From positions 109,724,279-109,788,278 of the forward strand of contig JAYESD010000008.1 of the NCBI GenBank assembly GCA_036927565.1: a stretch of 64,000 nt of DNA, given 5' to 3'. Shown one piece after another: positions 11,339 through 23,923 of this stretch (position 1 is the first letter of the stretch; each line of letters begins with the position of its first letter). The notes beneath the pieces are model-generated. The model had not been told where the DNA came from. It saw only the letters and a program-made list of their open reading frames with translations, and searched no databases. The position numbers and the translations under genes were made by a program. Source of the DNA: Tuctoria greenei. Lineage: Eukaryota > Streptophyta > Magnoliopsida > Poales > Poaceae.

Positions 11339-12775
11339 TGAAAGTGCATCTAGGCAATCCCTTGTAGGTTTTGGACGATCGATGACAAACGAATGAGATC
11401 CTAATGAACCTGTTGAGATGAATGCAGGTCAACTCAGATTATATAGTTTGGTGCACTCAAAAAGTGAAAAATGAAGTGATGTAGAAAAAGAAAGGCCCAA
11501 TTGATGAATGAAGCGCAAAGTAGACTTAATCTTATAGGATGTGTATGAGAGACACATCCCAAGATCTCAAGTCTTTGCATAGGTGTAAGGGCTAAAAATA
11601 AACCTTAATAATTCACTGAGCACCGGACTAGTCGATTCCACTCTATGATATCTCTCTTCATAGTGCACCAGGCATGTCTGTTCATGGACCGGACTAGTCC
11701 ATTAAACGTTTTGATGTTCCATAACACTATGCACCGGACAAGTCCGTTCATGGATCGGAGTAGTCCAAAAAACTCTCTAATGTTTCAAAACACTATGCAC
11801 CAGACATGTCCGTCGTGTATCGGACTAGTCCAAGAAACTTTCTGATGTTCCAATACACATGGCAATGGACAAGTCCTGACTCCTACAGGACTAGTCCGGT
11901 ATACCTCACACATTAGGGTGTTTAGTGTGCTGCACATTCCACGCAGATTTTTCATATCACATCAGACAAGTCCAGTCCCTGGTACAATCTAGTCCAGTTG
12001 TCATGATCCCTAACGGTAATAATTTTGGAAACACTATAAATAGGAGATCCACGATCCCACAAAAATAACTGTCGCATCCTACTATCATGAACTGAAACCC
12101 TAGCGCCGCCACTTGTCCCAAGAGCACGAAAACACATCTTTGAGTATTCAGATTTGGGATTGGGAGATCGTTGTCTATGCATCGTTGAGCTCTTGGGGTT
12201 TGATCTCTTTACACTCTTTCGTTACTTGTAATCTTTTCGAGTGTATTAGATCGTCCTTTCTTGCTATAATCTTTTGTGGGAGCCCTCAGCGTGTGAGGTT
12301 GCCCCACCAACTCGTTGATTACCCGTGATAGTGGAATCAAGTCGGCCTTGTGTGGTGAATTGAAGAGGGAAAAGGGTTTGAAGAGACCTGACTCCGTGTG
12401 GACTTCCTCAACGAGGAGTAGATCTCTTTTGTGAGATCGATCCTTGGTAAAAAATCTGTGTCTCTCGTGCTTTACTCTTTTACTTTTGTGAGTTTCATCA
12501 TCTACGGCATTAGAGTTGATCTATCATGTAATTCGTGTTCCACGTGCAAGTTTGCAATACTAATTGTTCAATCAAGTTTGTTTGAATAGTGTTTAAATTC
12601 AGTTGCTATAACACACATAATTTCCGCTCTAAAACTTGATCAATTCACATAAAACAAGCACACCGGACTAGTCCGCAGCTACAAAGGGCAAGTCCGGTCC
12701 ACCAGGTATTTATCAATTTGATTAAGTGTTCAGGAAAACTTTAAAATCCTATTCATCCCCTCTAGGACACATTCA
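11339..12775 (+). repeat. 3' LTR of Sirevirus1
   Basis: Begins TGAAAGTGCATCTAGG and ends ...GGACACATTCA at 12775, parallel to the Sirevirus2 LTR ends; 1437 bp. Upstream of the TATA box it carries a cluster of CGGAC(T/A)AGTCC-type motifs (11621-11975), and near its 3' end a second small pair (about 12660-12700). The flanking sequence after 12775 is Athila1 LTR, aligned with 61633 onward. Confidence 0.9.
11621..12042 (+). promoter_or_regulatory. Palindrome cluster and TATA box, Sirevirus1 LTR
   Basis: About ten copies, many decayed, of CCGGACTAGTCC / CCGGACAAGTCC between 11621 and 11975, followed by TATAAATA at 12035-12042. Clustered palindromes in the LTR are a known Sirevirus feature and are thought to be regulatory. 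The exact protein partner is unknown. Copies here are more degenerate than in Sirevirus2. Confidence 0.7.
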
Positions 12776-13370
12776 TCTCCTCTCTATAGCCTAAACTCCT
12801 CTAAACCTATGGATAATATTGGATACAATAGAATGAATACTCAAGTGGTGTGTGTGTGAAGTGAGGGTAGGGGGTCCTAATTATAGTTGAAGAAGGGTCA
12901 ATTCCCACCGCCAAAAGCACACGAATCAGTCTTCATCATGATTAGGGCACCGGAAGTTGTCGACACATGGAAGCTGACCGAGTTTGACACCAGGAACAAG
13001 TTGGCCAAACAGGTGGTTCGGCCGACCTCATCATTGCACCGTTGAGGTTGTGCTTTCTCCGGGTCACTTACATGTAGGTCCCATTGATTGATACGGATTA
13101 TACACCATTGGATGCCTGAGATACTTCTATTTGTGGGCCATTTGATCCATGTGATGGCACATGTTGGCGCTTGATTGTTTGGGATGATATTTTATGGGAT
13201 TGCTCCCTATCTTTTACATCATTTCCTGCATAAAATATCTGCATGCACTATTCTTCCAAAGACGAGTGAAAATAGGTTAAATAGAAAGGTGATGTGTTTA
13301 TAAAATGGTATTTCCTTCACATAATTGAGTTATATTGACGGGTGAAATTGGTATATAACAGCCGTCAACA
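12776..13370 (-). repeat. 3' LTR of Athila1, first 595 bp
   Basis: On the minus strand the LTR opens TGTTGACGGCTGTTATATAC at 13370. The 595 bp down to 12776 align with the first 595 bp of the Athila1 5' LTR (61633-62227). Sirevirus1 inserted at this point, and the remaining roughly 960 bp are missing from the window. Confidence 0.88.
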
Positions 13371-13407
13371 AACTCCCCAAGCTTATCCTTTGCTCGTCCC
13401 GAGCAAA
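13371..13407 (-). other. PPT and adjacent hairpin of Athila1
   Basis: Minus strand: AAGCTTGGGGAGTT (13371-13384) directly precedes the LTR and is the polypurine tract. Immediately upstream, 13389-13407 forms a perfect stem-loop with an 8-bp stem (TTTGCTCG / CGAGCAAA) and a 3-nt loop. The hairpin-PPT-LTR arrangement suggests an RNA structure next to the plus-strand primer; its function is inferred. Confidence 0.7.
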
Positions 13408-14800
13408 GTCAAGACTTTAGGTTGATGATCAGGAGTTGCTACAATTTCATATTTTTCAAAAGTACCATGTGCACAACAAAATACTCTACTAAGTATTGCA
13501 AGAATTGGCTTATGGTACTTCACCCATCTTAACTCATCATGGGGATTATGCCTTCCCCTATTCATGGGTGGTTGAAAGACAGAACAACAAATGGAGCAAG
13601 CATAGCCTAGAGATCAAGTTCCACTCAAATTCCTGAGAGTTTCAGTTAAGATTTTAAGTATCTCAATTTGATTCTCTCATTCACTCCTTTGTGTCTAGTG
13701 GAAATATATCATCACGAAGGCATTTATCCTATACTCATCCTACCACTAAATTTGGCTTGTATGTGAATATTTGTAGGAAATGTAGTAGGCATATTTGCAA
13801 CACATAATATTGCTAAGTCAAAAAAGCAAGCTTTAGGAGAAATCAATTCAAAACTATTTGATTCAAGACTTGCATGTGTGATGGGGTGGAAGTGGATGTG
13901 GAAGTTTGAGATGACTCCTATTTGTTTGGACTCTCTTATTTGCAGGGATGAAACATGGCTACCTTTTTTTTCTCTTTTTTTTTCTCATGCATTTGATGCA
14001 AGCATGCATTTTTTTGTTTTTCTTGTAGCCATGTCTTCTACTCCTCTTTTTTTCATGCAATAAATTTGAAGAGAGTACTAATCATGAAAGGTATGGAGTT
14101 TATTTTTTTTATTGTGGAATAATGAATTCATTGAATTTTTCTAACTTCTAGCGTAGAAGTTTTAGCATGTGCAAGTGAAGTCTTGACTTCAAAAAGAAAT
14201 GAATGAATTCTCACATAGGACTATACTAGTTTGACTAGGCTCAATGTGAAGGTAAATAGCATATGCATAAGGTGTATCAATGTAACATATCACATGGCTT
14301 TGGTAGGCATTTCCAATCAAATGAGAGTAACTTATATCTTTTTAGAATTTCTCCAAAAAACTAAGTTTCACTGTCAAACAAGGAATAGCAGTCCAATCAA
14401 TATATCCTATCTCACAACAACTTAGAATTGGATTAAGCGTTTGCTACCCACAATTTCTAAATCAAGGCAAGGTTAATTTTAGCCAATGAAAGCAATATTT
14501 TGGGGAGAAGTAAGTTGTAAGGTAGGGACTTAGGAAAATTAAAACATAGCAACTATTCATCAATTCATCTATGTTAATTCTAAACCATTCTTATCGCACA
14601 TCTTTTATTTTATTTGAAAACAAATCTTCTCTACTTATTTTAAGCTTTTTTATGAAATGTGAATGGTGGGTGAATAGAAAACAAATCTTCTCTACTTATT
14701 TTAAGCTTTTTTATGAAAGGTGAATGGTGGGTGAATAGAAAACAAATATGCAATATGGTACAATTTAGCTCAATTGGGGGTCCTCCCCCATGCTTGTTCT
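13408..14800 (-). other. Athila1 3' noncoding region
   Basis: About 1.4 kb between the stop of the ATHILA-family ORF and the PPT. It is AT-rich with no long ORF on the element strand. It contains poly-T runs (13965-13985) and a 61-bp tandem duplication at 14616-14737. No other feature is recognised. Confidence 0.65.
14616..14737. repeat. 61-bp tandem duplication
   Basis: Two nearly identical 61-bp units (14616-14676 and 14677-14737) starting GAAAACAAATCTTCTCTACT, differing at about one position (AAATG versus AAAGG), followed by ten bases of a third unit. The near identity points to a recent local duplication within the Athila1 3' region. Confidence 0.92.
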
Positions 14801-15666
14801 TCAATCACCTCCGTGATAAGGGTTGAACCCTTGATGACGAAGTATGCCGTGAGATTGGATTGTTGTTGTTGTAGCTTGGAGTTGAAGTTGGTGAACTGAG
14901 TGTCCATGTGTTTGTTGCCAATCTTGGGTACCTTGGACAAGCTCTTGCAGAGTGTTGTAGATGTATCCCATCCTCACTTCAATATCTCCCTTACATCTAG
15001 TGAGATCCGTCATTCTTTGGTTATAGTCATGATGACTTCTAGACAAAAGGAAGGACATCTTCTCATGGACGTTGGAGGCAAGCTGCTAGAGCTTGGAGTG
15101 GATAGGGATGCCTACCACGTGGCACCCGGCCATCCAAGCCAAGACGATCCTTCGGTCCCATACGATGGAGGTTGAGTCCATATGGGTGCATCACCCGTTG
15201 GGTCCTCTTACTCTTCGTACTCATGGGCCGTGGAGATTGTTGGAGACATGGCCGTGGCCACTCTCCTAGCCTGGCTTCTAGTTACCCTGCCAGAGACACA
15301 TTTGTACAAATGAAAGTCCGGATTAGGTAACCGAATTTCAAAGCCAGGCCAATAAAACATTAAAGAGCCGTCATGATCATGCTTTAGGGTATGTCCTTGC
15401 ACAAGATAATCTTCATTAATTAATTCGTGTTCGGTCTCAATATATTCAAATGAAGTATATTCTAGTGCTCCTATCCTAGTAGCAATGCGGGTAATCAATG
15501 AAGTACCTTTAATTAGAACTGTACTTCAAACGTAACCATTATGTCATCATGGCAATAACTGGAGCAACTTTTATCCTTTTAACATGGCAAATAAAATTTT
15601 CAACTCATCATCACGCACTACTCTAACATCTCCTATAGGGAAAACAGTCATAGCCACCCATATATG
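14801..15666 (-). pseudogene. ATHILA-family ORF, C-terminal piece (Athila1)
   Basis: Minus-strand continuation of the ORF whose middle lies at 25696-25868; copia1 (15667-25695) splits it after a His codon. From 15666 downward it reads WVAMTVFPIGD, then, after stops near 15585-15530, ITRIATRIGALEY and DYLVQGHTLKHDHDG (15498-15350), then a variable Ser/Pro region with stops near 15208 and 15120, and in another frame a Gln-rich tail ending YHGGD at 14804. The central block resembles the ATHILA family (Pfam PF03078), whose role is not known. At least three stops and one frameshift make it a pseudogene. Confidence 0.78.
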
Positions 15667-17442
15667 TGTATGATCGAATAGAACATGAAAAGCTACAAGA
15701 GGGGGGTGAATGGTAGATTTTAAAACTTTTTCAGCGGAAGCAACAAAAACAACTCAGTAGAAAATCAATCTGTTAAGAAATCGTGTGTTCAAATAATCTA
15801 AATGTGATCAATCGTGAAAAAAACCAGAATATATTGTGGAGAATCAAATCATGAAAACAAGACAACAAGAATAACAAAGAAACCGTCAAGAAAAACTCAA
15901 GTTACGATCAAAAGATTGAGCGAAGGTCAATCTGTTCTACCAGAGAAAAACCAGATCTACAACACTGCAATGAAACTCGTATAGATCCAAAACCACAAAT
16001 CCAATGACCGTGAAACTTTCACAGATGATAGAAAATCAAGATGTGAAGACAAACCAAAAAGAACCACATCAATTGGATCTGTAAAACTTAAGTTATGATA
16101 AAACCACCGAAGCAAGGTAGTGCTATGTAGAAACTCGACGAGAAAGACTTGACAGAAACAAGTCGGACGAACAAGGCACAAAAGCTCCTTTAGAATACGA
16201 ATTTTATTGTTCAAAAAACAAAACACAAAATAAACAGCCCCAAAGTCGTGAACAAATCTATGGCCTCCCTTGCCTATATAACCAGCCCTAAGGCCAACCC
16301 AATCCTAACTGGGACTCAAATCCTACTCAGATTCAACCAAAATTTTCCATAACTGCTCAAGACTCTTCCATACGCATATAGAAGCAATCTTAAGACTTCC
16401 AAACACCTTAGGAATGTATCCCGCATTCCTAAAACATATCAACTTCGTGACCCACACGAAATCCTATCATAACCAACTCAAATATTTCCATATTTGAGTC
16501 AAACCCGACTCAGCTGCAGCCTCAGTCCATAACCTTGTCAGATGGACCTTTCCGACCAATTCTTTATTCACATCTCTTCATCACGCCTTGGAACCATGTA
16601 GCCACGTCCATGCACTCCTTGCACACTTGCAAACATCTTCCAACAACGTCCGCAATACTTTCATATGCATTGTTCTTCATTCAAACGTGTTGCGCAACCT
16701 CACGATAACCGCAACCACAATTCCTCCCGAACTTGGTTGTTGAACCTCATCTTGTCCCTAAGACTAGTTCAACGGGCTCCGTCCTCAGCCATGTCTTGAA
16801 CTCAAGCAACACCTGCACATGAACAAACAACCAATACTTCTAAGCACAAGTCCTCGACTTGACTCTCGTTAGTTCTGAAACCACAACACCTTACGTGAGC
16901 ACCTCACATAAGCATGTTGCGAACCTTAGAAAAAGATATCAACCATAACCACAAAAACACACCAAAAACTAAGTAAAAGAATACTAAGAAAACTTTCCAT
17001 AGATGTAAAGCAAGTTCGAATCAATTCAAAGTAAAAACAGAACCATTGCAATCTAGCTCTGGACCTTGCCAAAACTAATCGGACCTTGAGTCGGAACTTA
17101 CCAAAGCTAGCAGGATCTAGCACCGGAGCTTATCAAAGCTATTCAGACCTAGGGCCATAGCATACTAAATCTTTGTGGGACCTAGTGTCGGAGCTAGCAA
17201 AATCATGTCGGGCCTAGCCATAGCAATTCGGACCTAGACAAAGAAGTTGGACCTAGTCAAAGCAAGTTGGACCTTACGACCTTGCCGGAGCTACCCAAAA
17301 CAAGTCTGACCTATTGTCAAACCTTTTAGCGGACCTTATTGGGGCTCGTACCTAGAGACGAACCTTGTTGAAAAAGGTTTTTTGGAAGTATTCAAAACTT
17401 TTATCGACAAAGCCACTGTATTCAGCACACATATGTCTCACA
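15667..17442 (-). repeat. 3' LTR of copia1
   Basis: Minus strand: starts TGTGAGACATATGTGTGCTG at 17442 after the PPT, ends GATCATACA at 15667; 1776 bp, close to the partner LTR (1772 bp). Contains the GGACCTAG-type array (17043-17345) in U3 and a TATATAGG-type box near 16275-16282. Clear mismatches between the two LTRs indicate that this is not a recent insertion. Confidence 0.9.
17043..17345 (-). repeat. GGACCTAG repeat array in copia1 3' LTR
   Basis: At least ten copies of a short word around TCGGACCTAG (some as GGACCTTG) spaced about 20-40 bp apart, mixed with GGAGCTAGC-type words and CAAAGC spacers. The array is present in both copia1 LTRs (also 25305-25625) but reduced to a few GGTCCGG words in copia2. 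It lies in U3, upstream of the TATA box. Function is unknown. Confidence 0.75.
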
Positions 17443-18422
17443 ATTTCCCCCTTGATGAATGCATTGGCAACAACACATAAAATCCGAACATTGGCTCTTT
17501 CACATGAAAAGTTTTGAAAACAAAATTCTCCCCCTATACATATTTCTCCCCCTTTGTAAATCAGAAATAAAATGAGAATAAAAACCAAGAAACAAAAATT
17601 CTCCCCTAGAGAAGAATCGTTCCAAACACACTTGTGAATGTGTACCATGTGAGATCAATTTGCAATCGTGCCAAATTCTCGCCCTTTGACAACGTATTCA
17701 GCAAGGTTATAACATATAAAACAAAGCTCATCCAAGACATACTATCAAGTAACTTACACTATCACATCATGTAGTGCAAGTCATGCTAGAGATCAAGTGT
17801 AATTTTCAATTTAAGCAAGTCATGATCTCAGAAACTTAACTATTTCAAGACTTGAAAGCATGACACTTGTTTCTGCAATTTTATTATTTTTTAAAGCACA
17901 AATTTAGATTACATGACATTTGCAAGAGATTATATGCGCATCTGCCTTATTCTAACCAACCAAGCCAATCCTACATCATTTGACAATCAGAAGCTTAAGA
18001 ACATGGTTTTAGTCATACACAACTTCTTCCAAGTTCATATCTAAGTGCAATGATAAGCCATCTCAAAAGAAGAAGTGCGATGCATGCATATTATTTTGAT
18101 CTTTTCTCATTCATTTTTATTTGATCATAAAAACTCAACTTGTCAGTGTATTACTTGATTAATTATTCATTATTAAAAGCACTTGTGAGCATTGCAACAA
18201 GTTCAAAACAGCATGAAAGTTCGATCATGACCAGATTTAGTGTAAGTAATTATTCCAATTACTAGTCATGACAAAAGCTACAAAATGTATAACACGAGTA
18301 ATGTAGTAAGAACTCCCAGCATGTAAAAGGAATCACAAAGTCATTTATGTGTGAATACTATGCTCATATTCTTTTAATTTCAGATTCACACATAGACTTC
18401 CCAAGTTTCAAAACTCCCCCTC
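17443..18422 (-). other. copia1 3' noncoding region with repeated purine tracts
   Basis: Minus strand: AAGGGGGAAATT (17443-17456) directly precedes the LTR, with further AAGGGGGAGAAAT-like tracts near 17540-17556 and a shorter one near 17600. Otherwise AT-rich and noncoding. It aligns with the region 33274-34282 of copia2. Confidence 0.78.
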
Positions 18423-21400
18423 AATGTAAGCCATGAGGATGAGTAACCCCTATTTCACTATGAATGAAACAAAAATGAGTGAAATCCAAAGGTTTTGTAA
18501 AAATGTCAGCCAATTGTTGTTCGGTATCTACATGGTGAAGCACAATGTTTCTTTATTCAACATTATCATGGAGAAAGTGATACCTAACATCATTGCGCTT
18601 TGTTCTAAAATGTTGCACAGTGTTTTTAGAAATACAATAGCACTAGTGTTACCACAAAACAATGGAACACTATCTAGATCAACCTTGTAGTCCTTAATAG
18701 TTTGAACAATCCAAAGAATTTGTGAGCAAGCGCTAGGAGTAGCTACATATTCAGATTCTGCTGTGGATTGTGCAACTGAGTTTTTTTTTCTAGCGGGCCA
18801 AGCAACAAGTGCATTATCAAGTATATTACAAGAACCCGAAGTACTTTTTCTATCAATCCTACAACCCCCAAAATCAGCATACGAGAAAGCTTTCAAAGTA
18901 ACGGTTGAGGAAGAAGGAAGAAAAATGCCAAATTTTTTTAGTTCCATGTAAGTACCTGAGAACTCTTTTGACGGCTTGACCATGTGAAGCACTTGGAGAA
19001 GCTTTAAACCATGCACAAAGACATACTCCAAATTGTATGTCTGGTCTTGATGTCGTAAGGTGCAAAAGTGATCCAATCATGTTTCGATATTATTTTTGAT
19101 CGACTGGGTCACCACTTTCATCAAGTTCAAGTGTCGTTGTTGTACCCATTGGTGTCCAAAGAGGCTGTCGTTTGTACATGTTGAAATGCTTGAGAAGGTG
19201 TCTTGTATACTTCATTTGCTACACAAAGGTACCTTCCTTGATTTGCTTGGTTTGCATCCCCAAAAAGTATGTGAGTTCTCCCATCATACTCATCTCAAAT
19301 TCTGAACTCATCATAGCTGAAAACTTGGACACAAGATCGTGAGAAGCACAACCAAATATAATATCATCCATACACTTGAACGTATAATGAGTCATTGCCA
19401 TGCTTAAGTACAAAAAGAGTTTTTTCAACCTTGCCCATGGTAAACCCCTTTTCAAGTAAGAATGTTTTTAACCTATCATACCACGCTATAGGGGCTTGTT
19501 TGACACTGTACAAGGCTTTTGGACAATTTGTAAACATGATTAGGAAAATCTGGATTTTCAAAACCTGGTGGTTGCTTGACATAAACCTCCTCATTTATGT
19601 AGCCATTAAGAAAAGCACTTTGAACATCCATTTGATATAACTTGAAACCTTTAGATGCAGCAAAATCTAACAAAATTCTTATGGCTTCCAATATAGCAAC
19701 ATGAGCAAAAGTTTCATCAAAATCTATACCTTCAACTTGTGTGAAGCCTTGAGCAACCAACCTAGCCTTATTACTAACCACAACCCCATTCTCAGTTTGT
19801 TTATTTTTAAACACCAATTTAGTTCCAATTAAAGTGTGACCTTGAGGTGGAGGTACAAGTTTTGAAACATTATTTCTTTCAAAATTTTCTAACTCTTCTT
19901 GCATGGCAATAATCCATGATTCATTAGTGAGTGCGTGTGATATATCTTTGGATTCAAAAGAAGCAACAAAAGCAAAATGAGCGTGAGAGTTTGGATCGCA
20001 AAACCAGGACCGTGCGGCTCGTTCGTGCAAGCTTCCAATGATTTACTGTAGAGGATGACTTTGAGGGCTTAGAGGGGAGTAGAAACTTCACAAGCTTCTT
20101 CTTCTTCATGTTCATCACAAATTGATGAGCTTGTGACTTGAGGATGATCTGGACCAGCAATGGTGGTCATCAGTGCTGGTTGTGAATCAAAATTAGGAGC
20201 TGGAACAATGTCATTAGCTGCTGAATTTTCGGGCAGCAGCAACTCTTCTTCCTCATCTTCAATGAAAATAATCCCCCCTGCGGATATGGATCTGAACCTG
20301 CAATATTTGAGCTAGTACCTGGGATAACTTCATCAAAAAAAACCTCACAAGTCTCCACAACTTTGTTAGTGTCAAGTAAAAGCACACGGTAACCTCTAGT
20401 ATGAGATGGATAACCAAGAAACATGACATCAACAGATCTAGCTTCAAGTTTATTAAGATTACCATGTTTCTTAACAAAGCATTTACAACCAACGACCCGA
20501 AAGTGTGTGACACTAGGCCTATGTCCAAACCAAAGTTCATATGGTGTTTTTGTAGCTTAGCACGCAAGAAAACACGATTTGAGACATAACAAGCGGTTGC
20601 AATTGCATCTGCCCAAAATTTTCTAGGAGTTTGATATTCATCAAGCATAGTCCTAGCCATGTCAACTGAGGTTCTATTCTTTCTCTCTACAATACCGTTT
20701 TGTTCAGGTACATAAGTTGAAGAAAAATGGTGATCTATTCCATTTTCAACACAAAAGTGATCACACGATTGATTTTTAAATTTGGTTCCATTATCACTTC
20801 TAATTGCTTTTATATCCTGGGTGATCAATTGATAATTTAAGAAATAAAGTTCTAAAGTGACTAAAAGCTTCATTCTTAGATTCCATAAAGTAGACCCAAG
20901 AGTACCTAGAATAGTCATTAACAATCACAAGAACATACCATTTAGCTCTGAAGGATTGAACACGTGAAGGTCCTACGATGTCAAGGTACAAAAGTTGACC
21001 TGGTTCAATTGTCATGGGCACTATGAGAGGAGCATGTGAACCTGCAAGCACTTTCGTATGTCTACAAGAAAATCACACAATTTCTTTGTTCCCTTTAAGC
21101 TTAGGCAGCACACGTATGCGATCAAGAGCACTAACACGTGTTAGATGATCAAAGCCTACGTGATCAAGTCTATGATGCCAAAAATATAAGTCCTTTGAAT
21201 CATTAGCAACTAGACACCTATGCTTAGGGGATCACATATCCAAATCAGCTTTAAAAACTCTTCCAAACCGATACATGTTAAAAATAAGATCGTTGTTTGA
21301 ATCTACAACCTTGCAGTAATTTTTAGTGAAGATAATTTCTAGATTTTCATCTAGTAATTGTGAAGCGGAAATCAAGTTGTATTTCAAATTTTTAACAAGT

Positions 21401-21600
21401 GCCACATCCTTCAAAGTGTAGTGATCATTTACTTTAACCGAACCCTTAGCAATTATAGGAGTTCAAGAATTATCAGCAAAAGTAACATTCTCTACACGTG
21501 ACACAAAAGAGCGGGAGGAGAACCAATCTTTGTTACCAGTGATGTGGCGTGAGCAACCTGAATCCACAATCTAAATGTTCTCCTTCCTTAAACAATACGT
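18423..21600 (-). pseudogene. pol of copia1, broken
   Basis: Minus-strand Ty1/copia pol in the usual order: protease (VDSG near 21555-21575, just after an in-frame stop at 21581), GAG-pre-integrase (about 21190-21050), integrase core (about 21050-20430, with QNGIVERKNR), RVT_2 reverse transcriptase (about 20000-19200) and RNase H (about 18900-18440, with STAESEYVA). Many stops and frame changes are present; the LVPPPQGHTLIGTKLVF segment shows a Trp lost relative to copia2. It would process and copy the element; this copy is dead. It retains a 38-bp stretch that copia2 has lost from RT. Confidence 0.92.
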
Positions 21601-23861
21601 CGATGACTCAATACTGGGGTTAGTCAAAAGGCATTTAGAAATCTAGTACTAAGTCACATGACGTGCAGCAGCAAAAACACGCAAAATCTGAGACAAAACA
21701 GGTGGTTTATGAGCCATAGATTGAGAATTTTTGTACCCAGCTACTGACCTATGAGGTGTTACATGTGTAGCACGAAAAACAGTAGGTTTGGGAGCAAACT
21801 ATGCATGTTTTCGACTAACTACCGCAGGTTGCATGTTACTATCATTCGATTTAGCATGTGCAGCAAATTGTGCATGAAAGTTATAAGATATAGCAACCAT
21901 TCTTTCCTTTTCTGTTGTTAAGCTAGTCTATAACAAAAATCTATGACATAACCATCTCTACCACAGTAGGTACAATGAAATTTAACTTTGTGTTCATGTC
22001 TAGATGAGCAAGCAACATTTTTATTTGAAACCGAATGAGACAACACTCCTGCAGATTTGAAAACCACATCTTTTTGTTTAGGAACTGTTTCAATCAAACC
22101 ACTTCCTAATGACTTTACAATTTTCGGTGAATGTGCCTTAGCAAGAGCATGAGAATCAAAACCTAAACCAGATTTATCATTGCAAGATTTAGAGGAATTC
22201 AGCAGCAGGTTTAGGTTCTTATTTGCATTACAAAATCGATCTAATGTCCTATGCATGTCATCAAGTTTATTTGACAGATCAAGGAAATTTTCACATGAAT
22301 ATTTACCTTTTAATTTGCAATTGGAACAATATTTAACTTCACGAGAATGTAAAGCATTGTTCAATATAGAAATTTCATTCATAGCATCTTGTAGTTTCTT
22401 ATCAAGATCATTACAAGTAGAACAATGCAAATCAATTGTAGAACACCAAGCATCTTTCAAGTTTTTATCATTAAGTGCAGCTAGCTTTTTGTTCTTTTCA
22501 ATTTCAAGTTCAAGTTTATCAAGTGTGGAGGTGTGTTCACTTCTTAGAGAGGACAATTGTTCATATATTAAATCACATGAGGAACAAGAATCATCACTAG
22601 AAATCAAAGATTTCAAACGATAAATTTCAGATTCTAGTGACTCAATTTTAATAGCATTGTCCCTAAGCTTTTTTTCCTTTTTCTTAACTATAACAGTGGC
22701 ACGAGAAATAGCATCACACATTTCTTCGCAAGTAGGACATACCTCTTCATTGTCGCTGTTGTGTTCTGCCTCCTCCATACTTGATCTTGACTTGCCCGCC
22801 ATGAAACAAAGGTTTGCCAAATCATCTTCATCTTCGTCACTTCCAATGTCCACATCGCTCGAGCCAAGTTCTTTAAGTGTAGAGATAAAACTATTCACCA
22901 ATTGGCATCCTGTAAAACCCTTCTTTTTCTTGTTGTTGTTTGCAAAGGAGTGCTTTGTCCTTGTTTGTATTTCATCACGGGAATTAGCACCTGAAAGGTT
23001 AGGTCAATCCGTGCGAAAATGTCGTGTCTTACCATATTTGAAGTATCGTTGAGGTTCGGCACTTCCTCTCCTTCTAGTTCTCACATTTTGCAATGCTATT
23101 GAGAACCAAGTACAGATGAGTGCAAGTTCTTCTTTTGGATACTCTTCAATCTGTTCAAGTGTTATAGAGGACAACAAAGAAAGTGTTCCACAAGAAGAAA
23201 GTTGGCCGGAGCTAGGCATGTCACGTTGAGAAACAAATGCAAGAGACTTGTTGGGGTTCTTACGTGAGATTATGTCAATTTCATGAGTTTTCAATTTAGA
23301 ATATATAACATCTAAAGTAAGTTTACTCATGACAATAGATTCACGAATAGATGTGAATTTCATGTCCCAAATTGACATGTCTAATGCACTTAGTAATTGC
23401 CTAGCATTCTCAGCATCTGAAAAATTAACATTGACGCAATGCAAGTTGCTGAGAATATTATTAAAGCGAGCAAAGAGATCGGCGATGGACTCACCTGGTT
23501 GCATCTTAAAGCGCATGTACTCCTTTTTGAACATGTCTTGCATTACCTCCTTGATCGTGTTGGATCCTTCGTGGTAGTCATAGAGTGCTTTCCACACATC
23601 ATATGCGGATCAAAGGTGAGAAACACGGTCGAAGTCGCTTTGAGTTAATCCTTGTATGATCAAGTTGCGAGTCTTGTTGTTGTTGTCGACATCTCTCATG
23701 TTTGTAGCCGTGACTTGATCGTTTGACAGCACGTCTTAAGGCTTGTACACCTTTTCCCATATTGCAAAGCCTTGTGTCTGGATGAAAGCTTCCATACGTG
23801 CCTTCCAAACCTGAAAATCGATACAACTAAAGACACAAGGTTTTGCGGAGTATTTCTCCAT
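21601..23861 (-). pseudogene. gag of copia1, broken
   Basis: Starts at the ATG complementary to 23859-23861, matching the gag start of copia2. Contains the UBN2-type gag core (about 23820-23140), a first zinc-knuckle region (near 23060-23000, with the motif damaged to KYGKTRHF), a long acidic and coiled-coil-like section (22901-22200, Leu/Lys/Glu-rich) and a second CCHC knuckle, CTYCGRDGYVIDFC (near 21975-21934). Frameshifts and stops break it at about 23600, 23000, 22900 and 21918. It would be the capsid and RNA-binding precursor. The unusual length and two knuckles fit Sirevirus-type gags. Confidence 0.9.
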
Positions 23862-23909
23862 TATGATTAGTCAAAAACATGTGCAAATCACAAATATTAG
23901 AGCACCGTG

Positions 23910-23921
23910 GCTCTGATACTA
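23910..23921 (-). other. Primer binding site of copia1
   Basis: Minus strand reads TAGTATCAGAGC two bases after the 5' LTR end. This is the initiator-Met tRNA site TGGTATCAGAGC with one transition. Confidence 0.85.
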
Positions 23922-23923
23922 AT

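Larger units (their letters stand above)
10045..12775 (+). mobile_element. Sirevirus1: 3' half of a Sirevirus-type Ty1/copia element
   Basis: Contains a 3' accessory ORF, two purine tracts and a 3' LTR; gag, pol and the 5' LTR are absent, cut off by the family G insertion and the deletion to its left. The LTR start (TGAAAGTGCATC), the conserved block before it (about 45 bp, also present before the Sirevirus2 3' LTR) and the palindromic repeats identify it as a relative of Sirevirus2. It was inserted into the Athila1 3' LTR 595 bp from that LTR's start; the flank tctcc (12776-12780) would be one TSD copy. Confidence 0.85.

Noticed and set aside
22180..22623. 147-codon plus-strand ORF
   Set aside because: Exact antisense of the copia1 gag coiled-coil region.
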